Source of the DNA: Pseudomonadota bacterium
GTDB lineage: Bacteria > Desulfobacterota > Desulfobulbia > Desulfobulbales > SURF-16
Assembly: GCA_018816555.1 (NCBI GenBank)
Contig: JAHIVT010000145.1
Coordinates: 1 to 64,000, forward strand
Direction: 5' to 3'
Length of the DNA stretch: 64,000 nucleotides
Under the pieces are notes generated by a model. The model saw only the letters and a list, made by a program, of their open reading frames with translations. It was not told the origin of the DNA and ran no database searches. The position numbers and the translations under genes were made by a program. Shown here piece by piece: positions 44,533 through 53,529 of the stretch; the stretch's first letter is position 1, and every line of letters starts with the position of its first letter.

Positions 44533-44950
44533 ATCCTTTTTTTTAAGAGCATCAGCAGTAAAATTCTGCTACATATTTAAATGATTACTTTTCCGGATTG
44601 CATGAATCTCACCTCCTTGTTAAAAAACTAATTATTTCTTTTCACGGCCATGCAAGGATCAAGAGCTTATCCGGAAATAAGCTTTTCAGGGAATCACGCC
44701 GTATTTTGAGGGGGATTTGTCTGCAACGATTGAACGCCCAAAGGGCATTGCTTCACGGCATAAAACCATAGGCGCGGCTGCATTCCGTCGTGGTTTTCGG
44801 AGTTTCGCAGGTCCCGCTTACCGGTGATTGAGAAGCGGACAAAGGCGGCAAAAAGATGGATGTGAGAACCAAAATTTTATTTACTCTTTACGAACAAACT
44901 CTCACTAAATAACACAGCATTGCGGATAACGCTGTTGGTCTGAAACAACC
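44533..44950. other. intergenic region, possible gene remnant
   Basis: 418 bp. Contains an inverted repeat AGCTTAT/ATAAGCT (44664-44683) and, at about 44698-44820, a frame that stays open with codon-like composition but no start or ribosome site (ATIERPKGIASRHKTIG). I recognise no family; it could be the tail of a decayed gene. No riboswitch or sigma54 promoter seen. Confidence 0.4.
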
Positions 44951-46711
44951 ATGCCCTTTTCCAATCTCAAGAGGAAAATTTTTATTTACATGGCCTTGAC
45001 CGGGCTTGTACCTTTGCTCGTTCTTGCTTTTCAAAATCATTATTTCGGCAAAAAGGCCATTGAAAAACTGGAAATTGAGCACCTGAGTTATTCCCTGAAA
45101 TCAAGATTGCTCTGGTTAAGAGAATGGACACGACACACCAAAAAGGAGTTCTTCAGAATAGGCATCCAGCTCTCCTCCAAAGACGCTCCAATTACCAAGA
45201 AAGATCTCACGACTCTGGATTTTGCGGTTCAGGGACTCTTCAAGGGTCACTCAAAATACAAATCTCTGACTGTTTATGATCAAAACTGGTCTGTTATCTG
45301 CCAGTTCAATGAAAATCCGCAGTTGCAAATACCTCCCCCTTCCAGTGATTTCAAAAAGAAATTCGTCATTCCCGATATACTTTTGACGGACAGTCCGTAT
45401 CTGACGCCTGACAAGGATACTATCCTGCCCCTTGGGCAAACCGTGCTTGACCGCAATGGCCATCCAGCTGCTTATATTATCGCTGAAATGAATACGACAA
45501 AGTCCCTGAAACGGGTTTTATCCGACACCTCGGATCTTGACGAAAGCGGCAAGATTTATCTCGTTTCCGGTGATGGGAAACTTCTGTATCAGGCATCTCC
45601 TGTGGCCTATGAAGATACATGTTCCGGCACCATAACCTTTACTGAAAATCTCCTGCAAGGGCCATACTGGCAGTTGCAGAAAAGAAGAGACTGCAAGGGT
45701 GTTTCTGTTTTTTCCGTTGCCGCGCCCATTCCGGAGATGGACTGGATTCTCATCGTTGAAGTTGACAAAATGCACGCCATGAAGGAAATCGAGAGATACA
45801 GAGGCATAGGCAGCAGCACAGCCCTGGCAATCCTCATTCTCATCCTTATCGGCTCCTGGCGGACGGCAAGTAACGTGTCTGATCCTCTCGATGAACTGGC
45901 ACGGGTTGCCCGGCATATCTCGGAAGGCAATCACCAGGAACGGCTCCCTGGTTTTAAAGACCGCTATCTCAATGATGTCGGCGAGGCATTCAACGCCATG
46001 CTGGATACCCTAGACGCCAACAAGAGGCTGATGATTCAGACCATTTCCCTCAGCGCAGTGGGGAAACTGAGCTCCAGCATTGTCCATGAAATGCGCAACC
46101 CCCTCTCTTCCGTCAAAATCAACCTGCAGGCCCTGGCGCGTAAAGTAAAAGATGATCCGTCCTATGCGGAAATGGCCAGCATAGCCATCTCCCAGGTGAA
46201 ACGGCTTGAATCGATGTTTTCCGATCTGCTCCATTTCAGCAAACCGATTCAGTTACATCTTGAAGAGGTGACTTTCCGGGAGATCGCTGAAGAGGTACAG
46301 GAAATTCTTACTCAGAAAGCCGCCGATAAGATCATTTCACTGGAGATCATCGACAATCTGGGCAGCTCATCAATAAGCGTCGACAAGAAACAGGTTGTCC
46401 AGGCATTAATCAATCTTGTTGACAATGCCATCCAGTGGTCGCCCGACAAGAGTACGGTGCAAATCATCGGCGAACAGGCCAAGGCCGCTGGTGGTTTTAC
46501 TATTATTATCAAGGACCAGGGGCCGGGAATCCTGGAAGACCAGATAAGTAATCTTTTTCAACCTTTTTATACCACCAGGGAAACAGGGACCGGATTAGGG
46601 CTGGCCAATGTGAAAAAGATTGTTGAATTTCACGGTGGTTCGGTTTTTGCCGGCAACAATCGAGATGGTGGAGCACGATTTTCAATGACTTTCAACGGAA
46701 GGCCACGCTGA
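44951..46711 (+). CDS. membrane-bound histidine kinase with periplasmic sensor (Cache-like) and HAMP
   Basis: 586 residues. First helix about 9-28; a periplasmic region of ~260 residues with Cache-like features (SLTVYDQNWSVICQF; GKIYLVSGDGKLLYQ); second helix about 292-310; HAMP (about 312-365); HisKA with His379 (SSIVHEMRNPLSSV); HATPase (N-box LINLVDNAIQWS, G1 DQGPGI, G2 GTGLGLANV). It overlaps the following response regulator by one base, so the two form a strict pair. It probably detects a small molecule outside the cytoplasm and controls, through the regulator, sigma54 promoters for genes such as the porin downstream. The ribosome site is weak. Confidence 0.9.
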   Translation: MPFSNLKRKIFIYMALTGLVPLLVLAFQNHYFGKKAIEKLEIEHLSYSLKSRLLWLREWTRHTKKEFFRIGIQLSSKDAPITKKDLTTLDFAVQGLFKGHSKYKSLTVYDQNWSVICQFNENPQLQIPPPSSDFKKKFVIPDILLTDSPYLTPDKDTILPLGQTVLDRNGHPAAYIIAEMNTTKSLKRVLSDTSDLDESGKIYLVSGDGKLLYQASPVAYEDTCSGTITFTENLLQGPYWQLQKRRDCKGVSVFSVAAPIPEMDWILIVEVDKMHAMKEIERYRGIGSSTALAILILILIGSWRTASNVSDPLDELARVARHISEGNHQERLPGFKDRYLNDVGEAFNAMLDTLDANKRLMIQTISLSAVGKLSSSIVHEMRNPLSSVKINLQALARKVKDDPSYAEMASIAISQVKRLESMFSDLLHFSKPIQLHLEEVTFREIAEEVQEILTQKAADKIISLEIIDNLGSSSISVDKKQVVQALINLVDNAIQWSPDKSTVQIIGEQAKAAGGFTIIIKDQGPGILEDQISNLFQPFYTTRETGTGLGLANVKKIVEFHGGSVFAGNNRDGGARFSMTFNGRPR

Positions 46712-48057
46712 TGAGCGTAATACTGATTATTGATGATGACAAACTTCTCTGCCGCAGTCTGCAGATCCAGCTCGAGTCTGTCGGACATAAAACATATCTT
46801 GCCCACACCATGCATGAAGGGATGGAGACTGCTGGACTTGTGGAAGCGGACCTCATACTGCTGGACCTCAATCTGCCGGACCAGAGCGGACTGAAGGGTT
46901 TGCCGGCACTGCTGGAAAAAAACCATGCCTTGTGCGTGGTGATTATGACCGGCAATCCCGACAACAAGGCTGTTATTGATTCCATGCGCAAGGGCGCCTT
47001 TGATTATCTTCGCAAACCTCTGGATCTTGATGAGCTTTTTGCCATGGTTGAAAAGGTGGAAGACCGCAAGAAAAAAACGCAATCGCCCCAGGCGGAAAAG
47101 CCTGTCACAGCCCGCCCTTCCCTTGACGATCTCATCGGCGCCCATCCTAAAATGATTGAACTGCTGAAGCAGATTGGTCTCCTGTCCCGCAGCAGGGTCA
47201 CTGTCCTGATCCAGGGAGAAAGCGGCACAGGCAAAGAGCTGGTGGCAAAAATTCTTCATGCCTCCTCCTCCCCCGGTATGCCTTTTGTGGCCATTAACTG
47301 TTCGGCGGTTGTACCGACCCTGCTGGAAAGTGAACTCTTCGGCTATGAAAAGGGGGCCTTTACCGGCGCGGATAAGACCAAAATCGGCAAAATGGAATTT
47401 GCCGGGGAAGGGACTGTGTTCCTTGATGAAATAGGCGACATGCCCCTTGACCTGCAGAGCAAACTGTTGCGCGTGCTGCAGGAAGAGGAATTTGTCCGGG
47501 TTGGCGGGCTTGAGACTATTCACCTCAAAGCGCGGATAGTGACGGCCACCCACCGGGATCTGCAAGGCATGGTGGAGCAAGGGCAATTCAGACAGGACCT
47601 TTTTTACCGACTGAACGTCTCCACTTTAAATATCGCTCCGCTGCGGTCCCGTCGGGAGGATATCCCCTTGCTGGTTGACAGTCTGCTGGCCAGAATCAGC
47701 TCAAAGCTGCATTGTGACTTGCCATCCGTTTCCGAGGCTGCCATGAAAAAAATGATAAATTATGCCTGGCCGGGCAATGTCAGAGAGCTTGAAAATGTCT
47801 TGACCCGGGCCGCGGCCCTTTCCCGAGACAACAGAGTTCTTGCCGAAGACATCGTCTGGCAGGAGACCAGAACCCCTGCTGCCTCTGCTCAACAAGCCGA
47901 ACCATTCACACTGGCTGAGGCGGAAAAATCTCATATTACCAATGCCCTTCTCGAAAACGACTGGAACATTACCCATACCGCGCTGAAATTAGCCATCTCA
48001 CCCACCACCCTCCGTAAAAAAATCAATGATTTCGATATCAGAAAACCGACAACCTGA
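46711..48057 (+). CDS. sigma54-dependent response regulator (NtrC type)
   Basis: 448 residues. Receiver (1-120) with Asp52, AAA+ (about 140-375) with Walker A GESGTGKE, a standard GAFTGA loop ([10 protein letters not shown]) and Walker [11 protein letters not shown], then the Fis-type HTH ([20 protein letters not shown]). It is coupled to the kinase by a one-base overlap. Porin, phosphate-binding-like and GGDEF genes follow on the same strand. I found no -24/-12 promoter in the 92-bp gap to the porin, so targets may be elsewhere, for example the sigma54 promoter at 51726. Confidence 0.94.
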   Translation: MSVILIIDDDKLLCRSLQIQLESVGHKTYLAHTMHEGMETAGLVEADLILLDLNLPDQSGLKGLPALLEKNHALCVVIMTGNPDNKAVIDSMRKGAFDYLRKPLDLDELFAMVEKVEDRKKKTQSPQAEKPVTARPSLDDLIGAHPKMIELLKQIGLLSRSRVTVLIQGESGTGKELVAKILHASSSPGMPFVAINCSAVVPTLLESELFGYEKGAFTGADKTKIGKMEFAGEGTVFLDEIGDMPLDLQSKLLRVLQEEEFVRVGGLETIHLKARIVTATHRDLQGMVEQGQFRQDLFYRLNVSTLNIAPLRSRREDIPLLVDSLLARISSKLHCDLPSVSEAAMKKMINYAWPGNVRELENVLTRAAALSRDNRVLAEDIVWQETRTPAASAQQAEPFTLAEAEKSHITNALLENDWNITHTALKLAISPTTLRKKINDFDIRKPTT

Positions 48058-48149
48058 AAACGATTCCCATGCCCTGAATGCCAACCCACAGGCTTAGACC
48101 GCATATTGCCGGTTGACGCATTGTTTCCTTACAGATATTCTTGGAGATC

Positions 48150-49373
48150 ATGCAACTGAAAAAAATAACCATAATCATCCTTGCCATCTTTACACTTCTT
48201 CTGCCGATGCCGCTTGCGGCCTATGATCTGAATGAGAAGATTCAGCTGCACGGTTTTGCCTCACAGGGCTATCTTGACAGCTCCGGCAACAACTTCCTGT
48301 CGGACAGCCTGGGCGGCACCTTTGATTTCAATGAAATCGGCGTCAATCTGAACGTGCGCTTTACCGACAAACTCCGCTTCGGCGGCCAGATTATGTCGAG
48401 GAAAATGGGGAACTACGGTGACAACCGTATCCGTCTGGACTGGGGACTGGTGGATTACCGCTTCCAGGACTGGGCCGGCGTACGACTCGGCAAGGTCAAG
48501 ATTCCCCTGGGCCTCTATAATACGGAAAGGGATTCCGACTTTCTCCGGCCCATGATTTTTCTCCCCCAGAGCATCTATGATGAAACACGACGCGACACCT
48601 GGCTCGCCCAATGGGGGGGGGAACTTTACGGCAACGTGGCACTGGATGCCTTCGGAGACTTTGACTATAAACTCTTTTACGGACGCATCAAATATGAGGG
48701 CGACTCAGTTTATCATGATTCCACCCTGGCCAACATCAACAGACGGCTGGCCGATAACCTGACATCCCCCAATCCCGATCCACTTCTCCCCTCCCACATC
48801 AACCAATGCGACCGCGACAACGACTACCTGTATGGTGCAAACCTCATCTACTCTCCTCCCATTGAAAATCTCCGCCTGGGAATCTCCTATGTCAGCCAGA
48901 AGGATACATCCTACGCGGACAATGTAAAAATAGGCGAATATAAAACCAACAGCTACTTTGTCTTTTCCCTGGAATACGCCTGGTGGAACCTCTCGTTGAG
49001 CGCGGAATACGGAGAAAACGACCGCACGCAAACCCTCTACGACGTCACCACCTTTGATGGCCCCAACCAGGCCTGGTACGTCATGCTCACCTACAGCGCC
49101 ACCGACAGATTAGGCTTTTCCGTTCTCTACGACGAATACTGGAAAGATAAATACAACAAGGACTACTCCATCCATGCCAGCGGCAGGTACAATTCCACCC
49201 CCTGGAGAAAGGATTGGGGCTTTGGTGTCCGTTACGACATCAACGAAAATTGGACAGTCAAAGGCGAGTGGCACATAGTTGACGGCTCGGCCCTGCTGCT
49301 TGAATTTTTCAACCCGGACGGCACCGAAAGATACTGGCAGTACGGTGCGGTTAAAGCGTCCTTTAATTTCTGA
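48150..49373 (+). CDS. outer-membrane porin (16-18-stranded type)
   Basis: 407 residues from ATG 48150 (GGAG only three bases away; spacing poor but no better start). Signal peptide ends PLAA. The mature sequence alternates in long amphipathic strands (IGVNLNVRFTDKLRFGGQIM, RLDWGLVDYRFQDWAGVRLG) and ends with Phe (AVKASFNF), the hallmark of the BAM signal. A DxxxKIPLGLYN pattern resembles OprO/OprP-like and DcaP-type porins. It is followed 17 bp later by a phosphate-binding-like exported protein, so an anion or nutrient uptake role is possible, under control of the kinase/regulator upstream. Substrate unknown. Confidence 0.85.
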   Translation: MQLKKITIIILAIFTLLLPMPLAAYDLNEKIQLHGFASQGYLDSSGNNFLSDSLGGTFDFNEIGVNLNVRFTDKLRFGGQIMSRKMGNYGDNRIRLDWGLVDYRFQDWAGVRLGKVKIPLGLYNTERDSDFLRPMIFLPQSIYDETRRDTWLAQWGGELYGNVALDAFGDFDYKLFYGRIKYEGDSVYHDSTLANINRRLADNLTSPNPDPLLPSHINQCDRDNDYLYGANLIYSPPIENLRLGISYVSQKDTSYADNVKIGEYKTNSYFVFSLEYAWWNLSLSAEYGENDRTQTLYDVTTFDGPNQAWYVMLTYSATDRLGFSVLYDEYWKDKYNKDYSIHASGRYNSTPWRKDWGFGVRYDINENWTVKGEWHIVDGSALLLEFFNPDGTERYWQYGAVKASFNF

Positions 49374-49390
49374 GCATGATTAGGAATTCC

Positions 49391-49822
49391 ATGGGAAAAC
49401 CGTTGAAAACAATCATGTTGCTGCTGCTTCTCATGCTTTACGGGGCGCCCGGTTCCTGTCTTGCCGCCGAGATCATTCTGGTGGTCAACCATGACAACCC
49501 CCTCACAGGAATTACCTGGCGGGCGGCCGAGCGTATTTTTCTCAGCAAGAAAACGGAATGGACCCAGGGCGAACACATCCATGTCGTGGTAAACAATGAG
49601 CCGGAGGTGTATGCTTCTTTCTGCCGGGACATTTTAAAAAAAACTTCCCTGCAGTATCTGCTCTATCGGAAAAAGATGCTCTTTAACGGTTCAGGAATCC
49701 CGCCGCGGGTCATGAACAACGATGAAGAGGTCAAGGACTTTGTAGCGTCCGCCAAAGATGCCATAGGCTTTATCAGGCAAGAATCTCTGGATTCCAGGGT
49801 AAAACTGCTTGTCATCCGTTGA
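49391..49822 (+). CDS. exported PstS-like (periplasmic-binding-fold) small protein
   Basis: 143 residues from ATG 49391, with AGGA five bases upstream; the ATG at 49376 has none. Signal peptide ends CLAA. The sequence resembles short phosphate-ABC-type binding proteins (ILVVNHDNPLTGITWRAAERIFLSKK; KDAIGFIRQESLDSRVKLL), but is half the size of PstS and has no transporter genes nearby. It follows the porin. Such short single-domain forms often appear next to sensors and GGDEF or kinase proteins in this phylum and may deliver a ligand signal rather than transport. Its neighbour downstream is a GGDEF-like membrane protein. Confidence 0.75.
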   Translation: MGKPLKTIMLLLLLMLYGAPGSCLAAEIILVVNHDNPLTGITWRAAERIFLSKKTEWTQGEHIHVVVNNEPEVYASFCRDILKKTSLQYLLYRKKMLFNGSGIPPRVMNNDEEVKDFVASAKDAIGFIRQESLDSRVKLLVIR

Positions 49823-49861
49823 CGTCTTCGGCTAAATGCTGGAGACAGGGACAACAATGTC

Positions 49862-51559
49862 ATGAAAATCCTAAACAACATCAGGACAAAGGTATGGAGC
49901 TGCGTTGCCATTGCCCTGCTGGGCTACCTGCTTGCCACCATCGCCACATCAATCTCCAATATCCGTATCACCGACAGTCTCACCAGGCTCGAGGCAATCC
50001 ATTTCCCTCTGGCGTTGAAGGGGGGGAAAATTTTCACCCTTTTCAATGAACAGACCATGCATTTTGAAGGCGGCCTGATTACCGGAGAAACCGATGAGTT
50101 GGCCAAGGCCCGCGAGCATCATGAAGAGATCAGCTCTCTGCTCAACGAAATGGTGCAGATGGCATCCAGTCAGGACATGAGCTTCTACTCGCAGCTCCTG
50201 ACATTGCGCGACGCATATGAGGATTACTTCAACCTGGCCGCTGACCAGTATATGCAGATGTCCCAACGCACCGATATCTTTGAACACACCCAGCTGCTGC
50301 TGCGCATCGGCAAAGTCAGAGAACGTCTGCTGGTAAAATTTAAGGAAATTACCGGCCAGCTCACCGAAACGGTGGTTAATGAAATAAAAAACAACAAACA
50401 GCGGGCTGCTGGCAATTCCCGCCTGCTGCACCTCCTGTTCATTGCCGTGCTGTTGATTGCCACCCTGGCCATCAATCTCCTGGCCAACAGACAGCTCATC
50501 ACCCCCTTGAAAAATCTTAAGGAACTGATCGACAACTTTGGCAGGGGAAAAACGGTCGAGAAACCGCAGATCTGTGATTCGGCGGATGAAATCTGCAGTC
50601 TCGCCCTCTCCTTCTGGGGCATGACCGAGGAGTTGAAAAAAATTTCGGTATCCAGAAACTATCTGGACAACATCATCAATTACATGTCAGACTGCCTGCT
50701 GGTCCTGTCGCCGACTCTGTCCATCACCAGGGTCAACCAATCCGCCCTCAATCTTCTTTCCTACCATGAAGAGGAACTGCTCAACCAACCGGCCAACCAC
50801 ATTTTCAGTGAATATGGTACCGGTGCCACCATTCAGACAATTTTTGAAGAGCTGCTGCAGGGCAAATCCATTACCAACCTTGAGATGATGCTACGGACCA
50901 GGGATAATATCCTGATTTCTGTTCTTTTTTCCGGCACAACTTTTTACAGCACATCGGGAACAGTTGAGGGGGTGGTCTGTCTGGCCCGTGATATCAGAGA
51001 ATTGAAAGGCAACCTGGACAACAGGGAAAGCATGTCGAATTTCGATCCCCTGACCCATCTGCCCAATCACAATCTTCTCCATGACCGGTTGGAGCATACC
51101 CTGCGTCTGGCCAAACGCTCACAGAAACTGTCGGCCCTGCTTCTTATCTATCTGGACCTTTCTTCCGCCATTATCGACGCAGGCGACGATACGGGCAAGC
51201 TGATTCTGCAGGAGGCAGCCAAACGCTTTCTGCAGTCTGTCAGGGAAACAGATACCGTGGCAAGGATGAAGCGTAACCAATTTGCCATCATTCTGACCAA
51301 CCTCAACGATCAACAGGATGCCAAGCTTGTTGCCGGCAAAATCATGCAGGAATTTCACCTGCCGTTTCATATTTTCGGCAGTGGCGATCTTATCCTCAGC
51401 ATCGGTATCACCCTGTTCCCCAGTGACGGTAGTAACGGCAGTACCCTTTTGCGCAATGCCGACACCGCCCTGACCGAGGCAAAAAAGCAGGGAGGAAACT
51501 TTTACAGTTTTTACACCAGCACAATGCCCACCACTCAAACTGATATAAACAGTATCTGA
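49862..51559 (+). CDS. membrane HAMP-PAS-GGDEF protein with degenerate active site
   Basis: 565 residues. Two helices (about 12-32 and 187-208) around a helical periplasmic region, HAMP (about 210-262), PAS (about 270-385) and a GGDEF domain (about 390-555). The signature motif that should read GGDEF is KRNQF (470-474), and the metal-binding LDLD region reads YLDLSSAIIDAG. The domain is therefore unlikely to make cyclic di-GMP. It may bind GTP or c-di-GMP, or act as a pure sensor for protein partners. It is the end of a four- or five-gene run with kinase, regulator, porin and binding protein. Confidence 0.85.
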   Translation: MKILNNIRTKVWSCVAIALLGYLLATIATSISNIRITDSLTRLEAIHFPLALKGGKIFTLFNEQTMHFEGGLITGETDELAKAREHHEEISSLLNEMVQMASSQDMSFYSQLLTLRDAYEDYFNLAADQYMQMSQRTDIFEHTQLLLRIGKVRERLLVKFKEITGQLTETVVNEIKNNKQRAAGNSRLLHLLFIAVLLIATLAINLLANRQLITPLKNLKELIDNFGRGKTVEKPQICDSADEICSLALSFWGMTEELKKISVSRNYLDNIINYMSDCLLVLSPTLSITRVNQSALNLLSYHEEELLNQPANHIFSEYGTGATIQTIFEELLQGKSITNLEMMLRTRDNILISVLFSGTTFYSTSGTVEGVVCLARDIRELKGNLDNRESMSNFDPLTHLPNHNLLHDRLEHTLRLAKRSQKLSALLLIYLDLSSAIIDAGDDTGKLILQEAAKRFLQSVRETDTVARMKRNQFAIILTNLNDQQDAKLVAGKIMQEFHLPFHIFGSGDLILSIGITLFPSDGSNGSTLLRNADTALTEAKKQGGNFYSFYTSTMPTTQTDINSI

Positions 51560-51725
51560 TCAGTTTCTCCCCAGTTTCTGTTCACTGCAGTCCTTTACAT
51601 TTCCTTGCAGGATTAACTCTTTGCCTCTCTCCTATTCATTCCTGACAAAAATATCTCTATTTATTTCAACAATTACAAATAATTACAGATAACATCCGAT
51701 ATCATTCCAGTCAACTCACTATACT

Positions 51726-51741
51726 TGGCATCCATTATGCT
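51726..51741 (+). promoter_or_regulatory. sigma54 (-24/-12) promoter of the exported-protein unit
   Basis: TGGCATCCATTATGCT: GG and GC separated by 10 bases. Predicted transcription start near 51752, directly before the double RegA-like box. Confidence 0.65.
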
Positions 51742-51755
51742 TTCAGGGTAGCCAG

Positions 51756-51790
51756 TGCGGCAAATTGCCACAGCGGCAAATTGCCGCACA
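51756..51790. promoter_or_regulatory. tandem RegA/PrrA-like boxes
   Basis: TGCGGCAAATTGCCACA (51756-51772) and GCGGCAAATTGCCGC (51773-51787). The second is a perfect GCGNC-N5-GNCGC palindrome, the best match in the window. They overlap the predicted start of transcription, so repression is possible. Confidence 0.6.
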
Positions 51791-51831
51791 TAAACTTATC
51801 CAGAATGGCTCCGCTTTTTCTGGAGCCCTTC

Positions 51832-51966
51832 AAAATTGACTGCCTCGTGGAAACCTCCCCGGCAGCCGGGCTGTGCATGATAAATTCCTGATTTATCTTC
51901 ACAAAATTCGGCACCGGGAATATTTTACCCCTCAGGGGGGCATAAATACGAGGCCATCAAAATTCG
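51832..51966 (+). repeat. dispersed intergenic repeat, copy 3 of 3
   Basis: AAAATTGACTGCCTCGT start, GGCAGCC..GTGCATGATAAATTCC core and GAGGCCATCAAAATTC end, with about 25 extra bases near 51919-51945 relative to the other copies. It ends 25 bp before the next start codon. Confidence 0.8.
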
Positions 51967-51990
51967 TCAACAAAAACGGAGGATTGCTAA

Positions 51991-53457
51991 ATGAAGAAAA
52001 CAAGAAAAGTAATTTCAGCAGCAGTTGCTTTAGGTGCACTGGCAACTTTCAGTGTTGCCGAGGCCGGCGTAATCACCGACTGGGACCAGAGCAATGTTAC
52101 ACCCCGCACCCCAACCAACATCACCACTCCAGATTTTGTATTTGACCAATACAATTACATTGAGCCGGGCTACCTGACTGATCCCAACACCGGCGCGATT
52201 TCCGCAGATGGTTTCATGCCGAGCGGCTGGGCCAAATACAGTGGTGGTTCAAATGCCATTCTCGATGGCACAGGCACCATTGTCGGCGCCATGACCTGGA
52301 AAGAGAGAGACACCCAGGGTCCGGGCCTAAGCATCGTCAATGGCGATGACCAAACCGGCGATAACTGCATCATGTCAGCCGGCTGGAACCCAGATTCAAC
52401 CGTTGTTCTGGACGGCAGCGGCAATGACATCACCGAGATGGACGACTGGTGGGGTATTGACAAAAAACAATGTTCCGACCCCTTTCAGTCAAGCAAGCGC
52501 TTCAAAGTCGTCAGTTATGTAATTGACGCTCCGGTCGACCTGACCTTCAACGTGGAAAACAACGGCCAGACCGATCTTTACCGCCTCCTGATGAAATACG
52601 GCAACCAGACAGGTTCCCGGGTCACCGGCTTCACCATGCAGCTCGGTTTTCTTGATGCCAACGGCAACTTCACCGAAGCAGGTGCAGGTGACGGTCTTTC
52701 CTTCGCAGCCCGCAACGGTGCCAGCTATGACTACACCGTTCCGACCACCAGCGACATCATGAAACAGGGTGAGCTTGATGCCCTGCAGGCCCACGGTCTC
52801 TTTGGTGCACCGGATCAGCACCATACCTCTTACGGCTATTTCAACCCCTACGTACGGGCCACCTTCCTGATGACCGCCAACCAGACCCACATCGTAGCAT
52901 CTGATATGTCGGCCGTTCATACCGACCTGTTCGGTGAGTGGCTGCCCTCCAGCAACCTGAAAGGCGCTCTCTACTTTGACGCTGACGGGATCGTATACAC
53001 CGACAACATCCTGATGGCAAGCTGCCCCGGCAACTTTGACGAGGAAGCAGGCAGCACCGGTGTTGCCACCGCCGACTGCGACCAGACATGTGCCGACAAC
53101 CTCGGTTGCGACACCACCTGGGTAACCTACCGCGAGTCCGTTAACATCACCATGAATGCCGACGGCACCTGGAATATTCCTGCCGTAGTCGGCACAGATA
53201 TCCGCCAGCCGATTGAATTGACCGCTGCTGAACTTGACACCATTAAAGCCAACCCGAACTGGCTGCCGGGCGACATCGACGACTTGGCCAATGTCAACAT
53301 CAATGCATTTCTCAACGTAGGTGTTCTGCCTGCCGGCAACTTCACCCTGCGCGTCACACCGACCTTTGATGAAACCACCGCCACCACAGAGCCGGGCACG
53401 GATGGTCCCGCGGACTTTGCTATCACCATCAATGCGCCGAACACGGTTACTCCTTAA
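51991..53457 (+). CDS. exported choice-of-anchor-type protein, function unknown
   Basis: 488 residues, GGAGGA site nine bases before the ATG. Signal peptide ends AEAG. The mature start VITDWDQSNV and the beta-rich, Asp/Asn-rich sequence resemble choice-of-anchor F family proteins. Unlike many of these, no C-terminal sorting helix is seen; it ends APNTVTP after a Thr/Pro-rich stretch. Six Cys residues cluster near 340-370 (SCPGNFD...DCDQTCADNLGCD), likely disulphides. It is expressed from a unit with both a sigma54 promoter and the best RegA-like boxes in the window, so it should respond strongly to redox state. Likely a secreted structural or surface-layer protein. Confidence 0.75.
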   Translation: MKKTRKVISAAVALGALATFSVAEAGVITDWDQSNVTPRTPTNITTPDFVFDQYNYIEPGYLTDPNTGAISADGFMPSGWAKYSGGSNAILDGTGTIVGAMTWKERDTQGPGLSIVNGDDQTGDNCIMSAGWNPDSTVVLDGSGNDITEMDDWWGIDKKQCSDPFQSSKRFKVVSYVIDAPVDLTFNVENNGQTDLYRLLMKYGNQTGSRVTGFTMQLGFLDANGNFTEAGAGDGLSFAARNGASYDYTVPTTSDIMKQGELDALQAHGLFGAPDQHHTSYGYFNPYVRATFLMTANQTHIVASDMSAVHTDLFGEWLPSSNLKGALYFDADGIVYTDNILMASCPGNFDEEAGSTGVATADCDQTCADNLGCDTTWVTYRESVNITMNADGTWNIPAVVGTDIRQPIELTAAELDTIKANPNWLPGDIDDLANVNINAFLNVGVLPAGNFTLRVTPTFDETTATTEPGTDGPADFAITINAPNTVTP

Positions 53458-53529
53458 GTTTGCAAGGGTTAACAAACGTATTTACTGAGTAGGAAAAGTG
53501 AAAATTTTATCGATATATGAGGATATAAT

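Larger units (their letters stand above)
51560..51990. other. regulatory region upstream of the choice-of-anchor protein
   Basis: 431 bp holding a sigma54 promoter (51726), two RegA-like boxes (51756-51790), a small GC hairpin at 51807-51827, and repeat copy 3 (51832-51966). No gene. Confidence 0.7.

Noticed and set aside
44533-44950. GEMM-type c-di-GMP riboswitch upstream of the kinase
   Set aside because: I found neither the GCAAACC nor the GACGCAAAGCC segments of that class here or in other leaders in the window.
52489-53475. 328-codon open frame antisense to the choice-of-anchor gene
   Set aside because: Shadow of GC-rich codons; the + strand frame has a signal peptide, ribosome site and regulated promoter.
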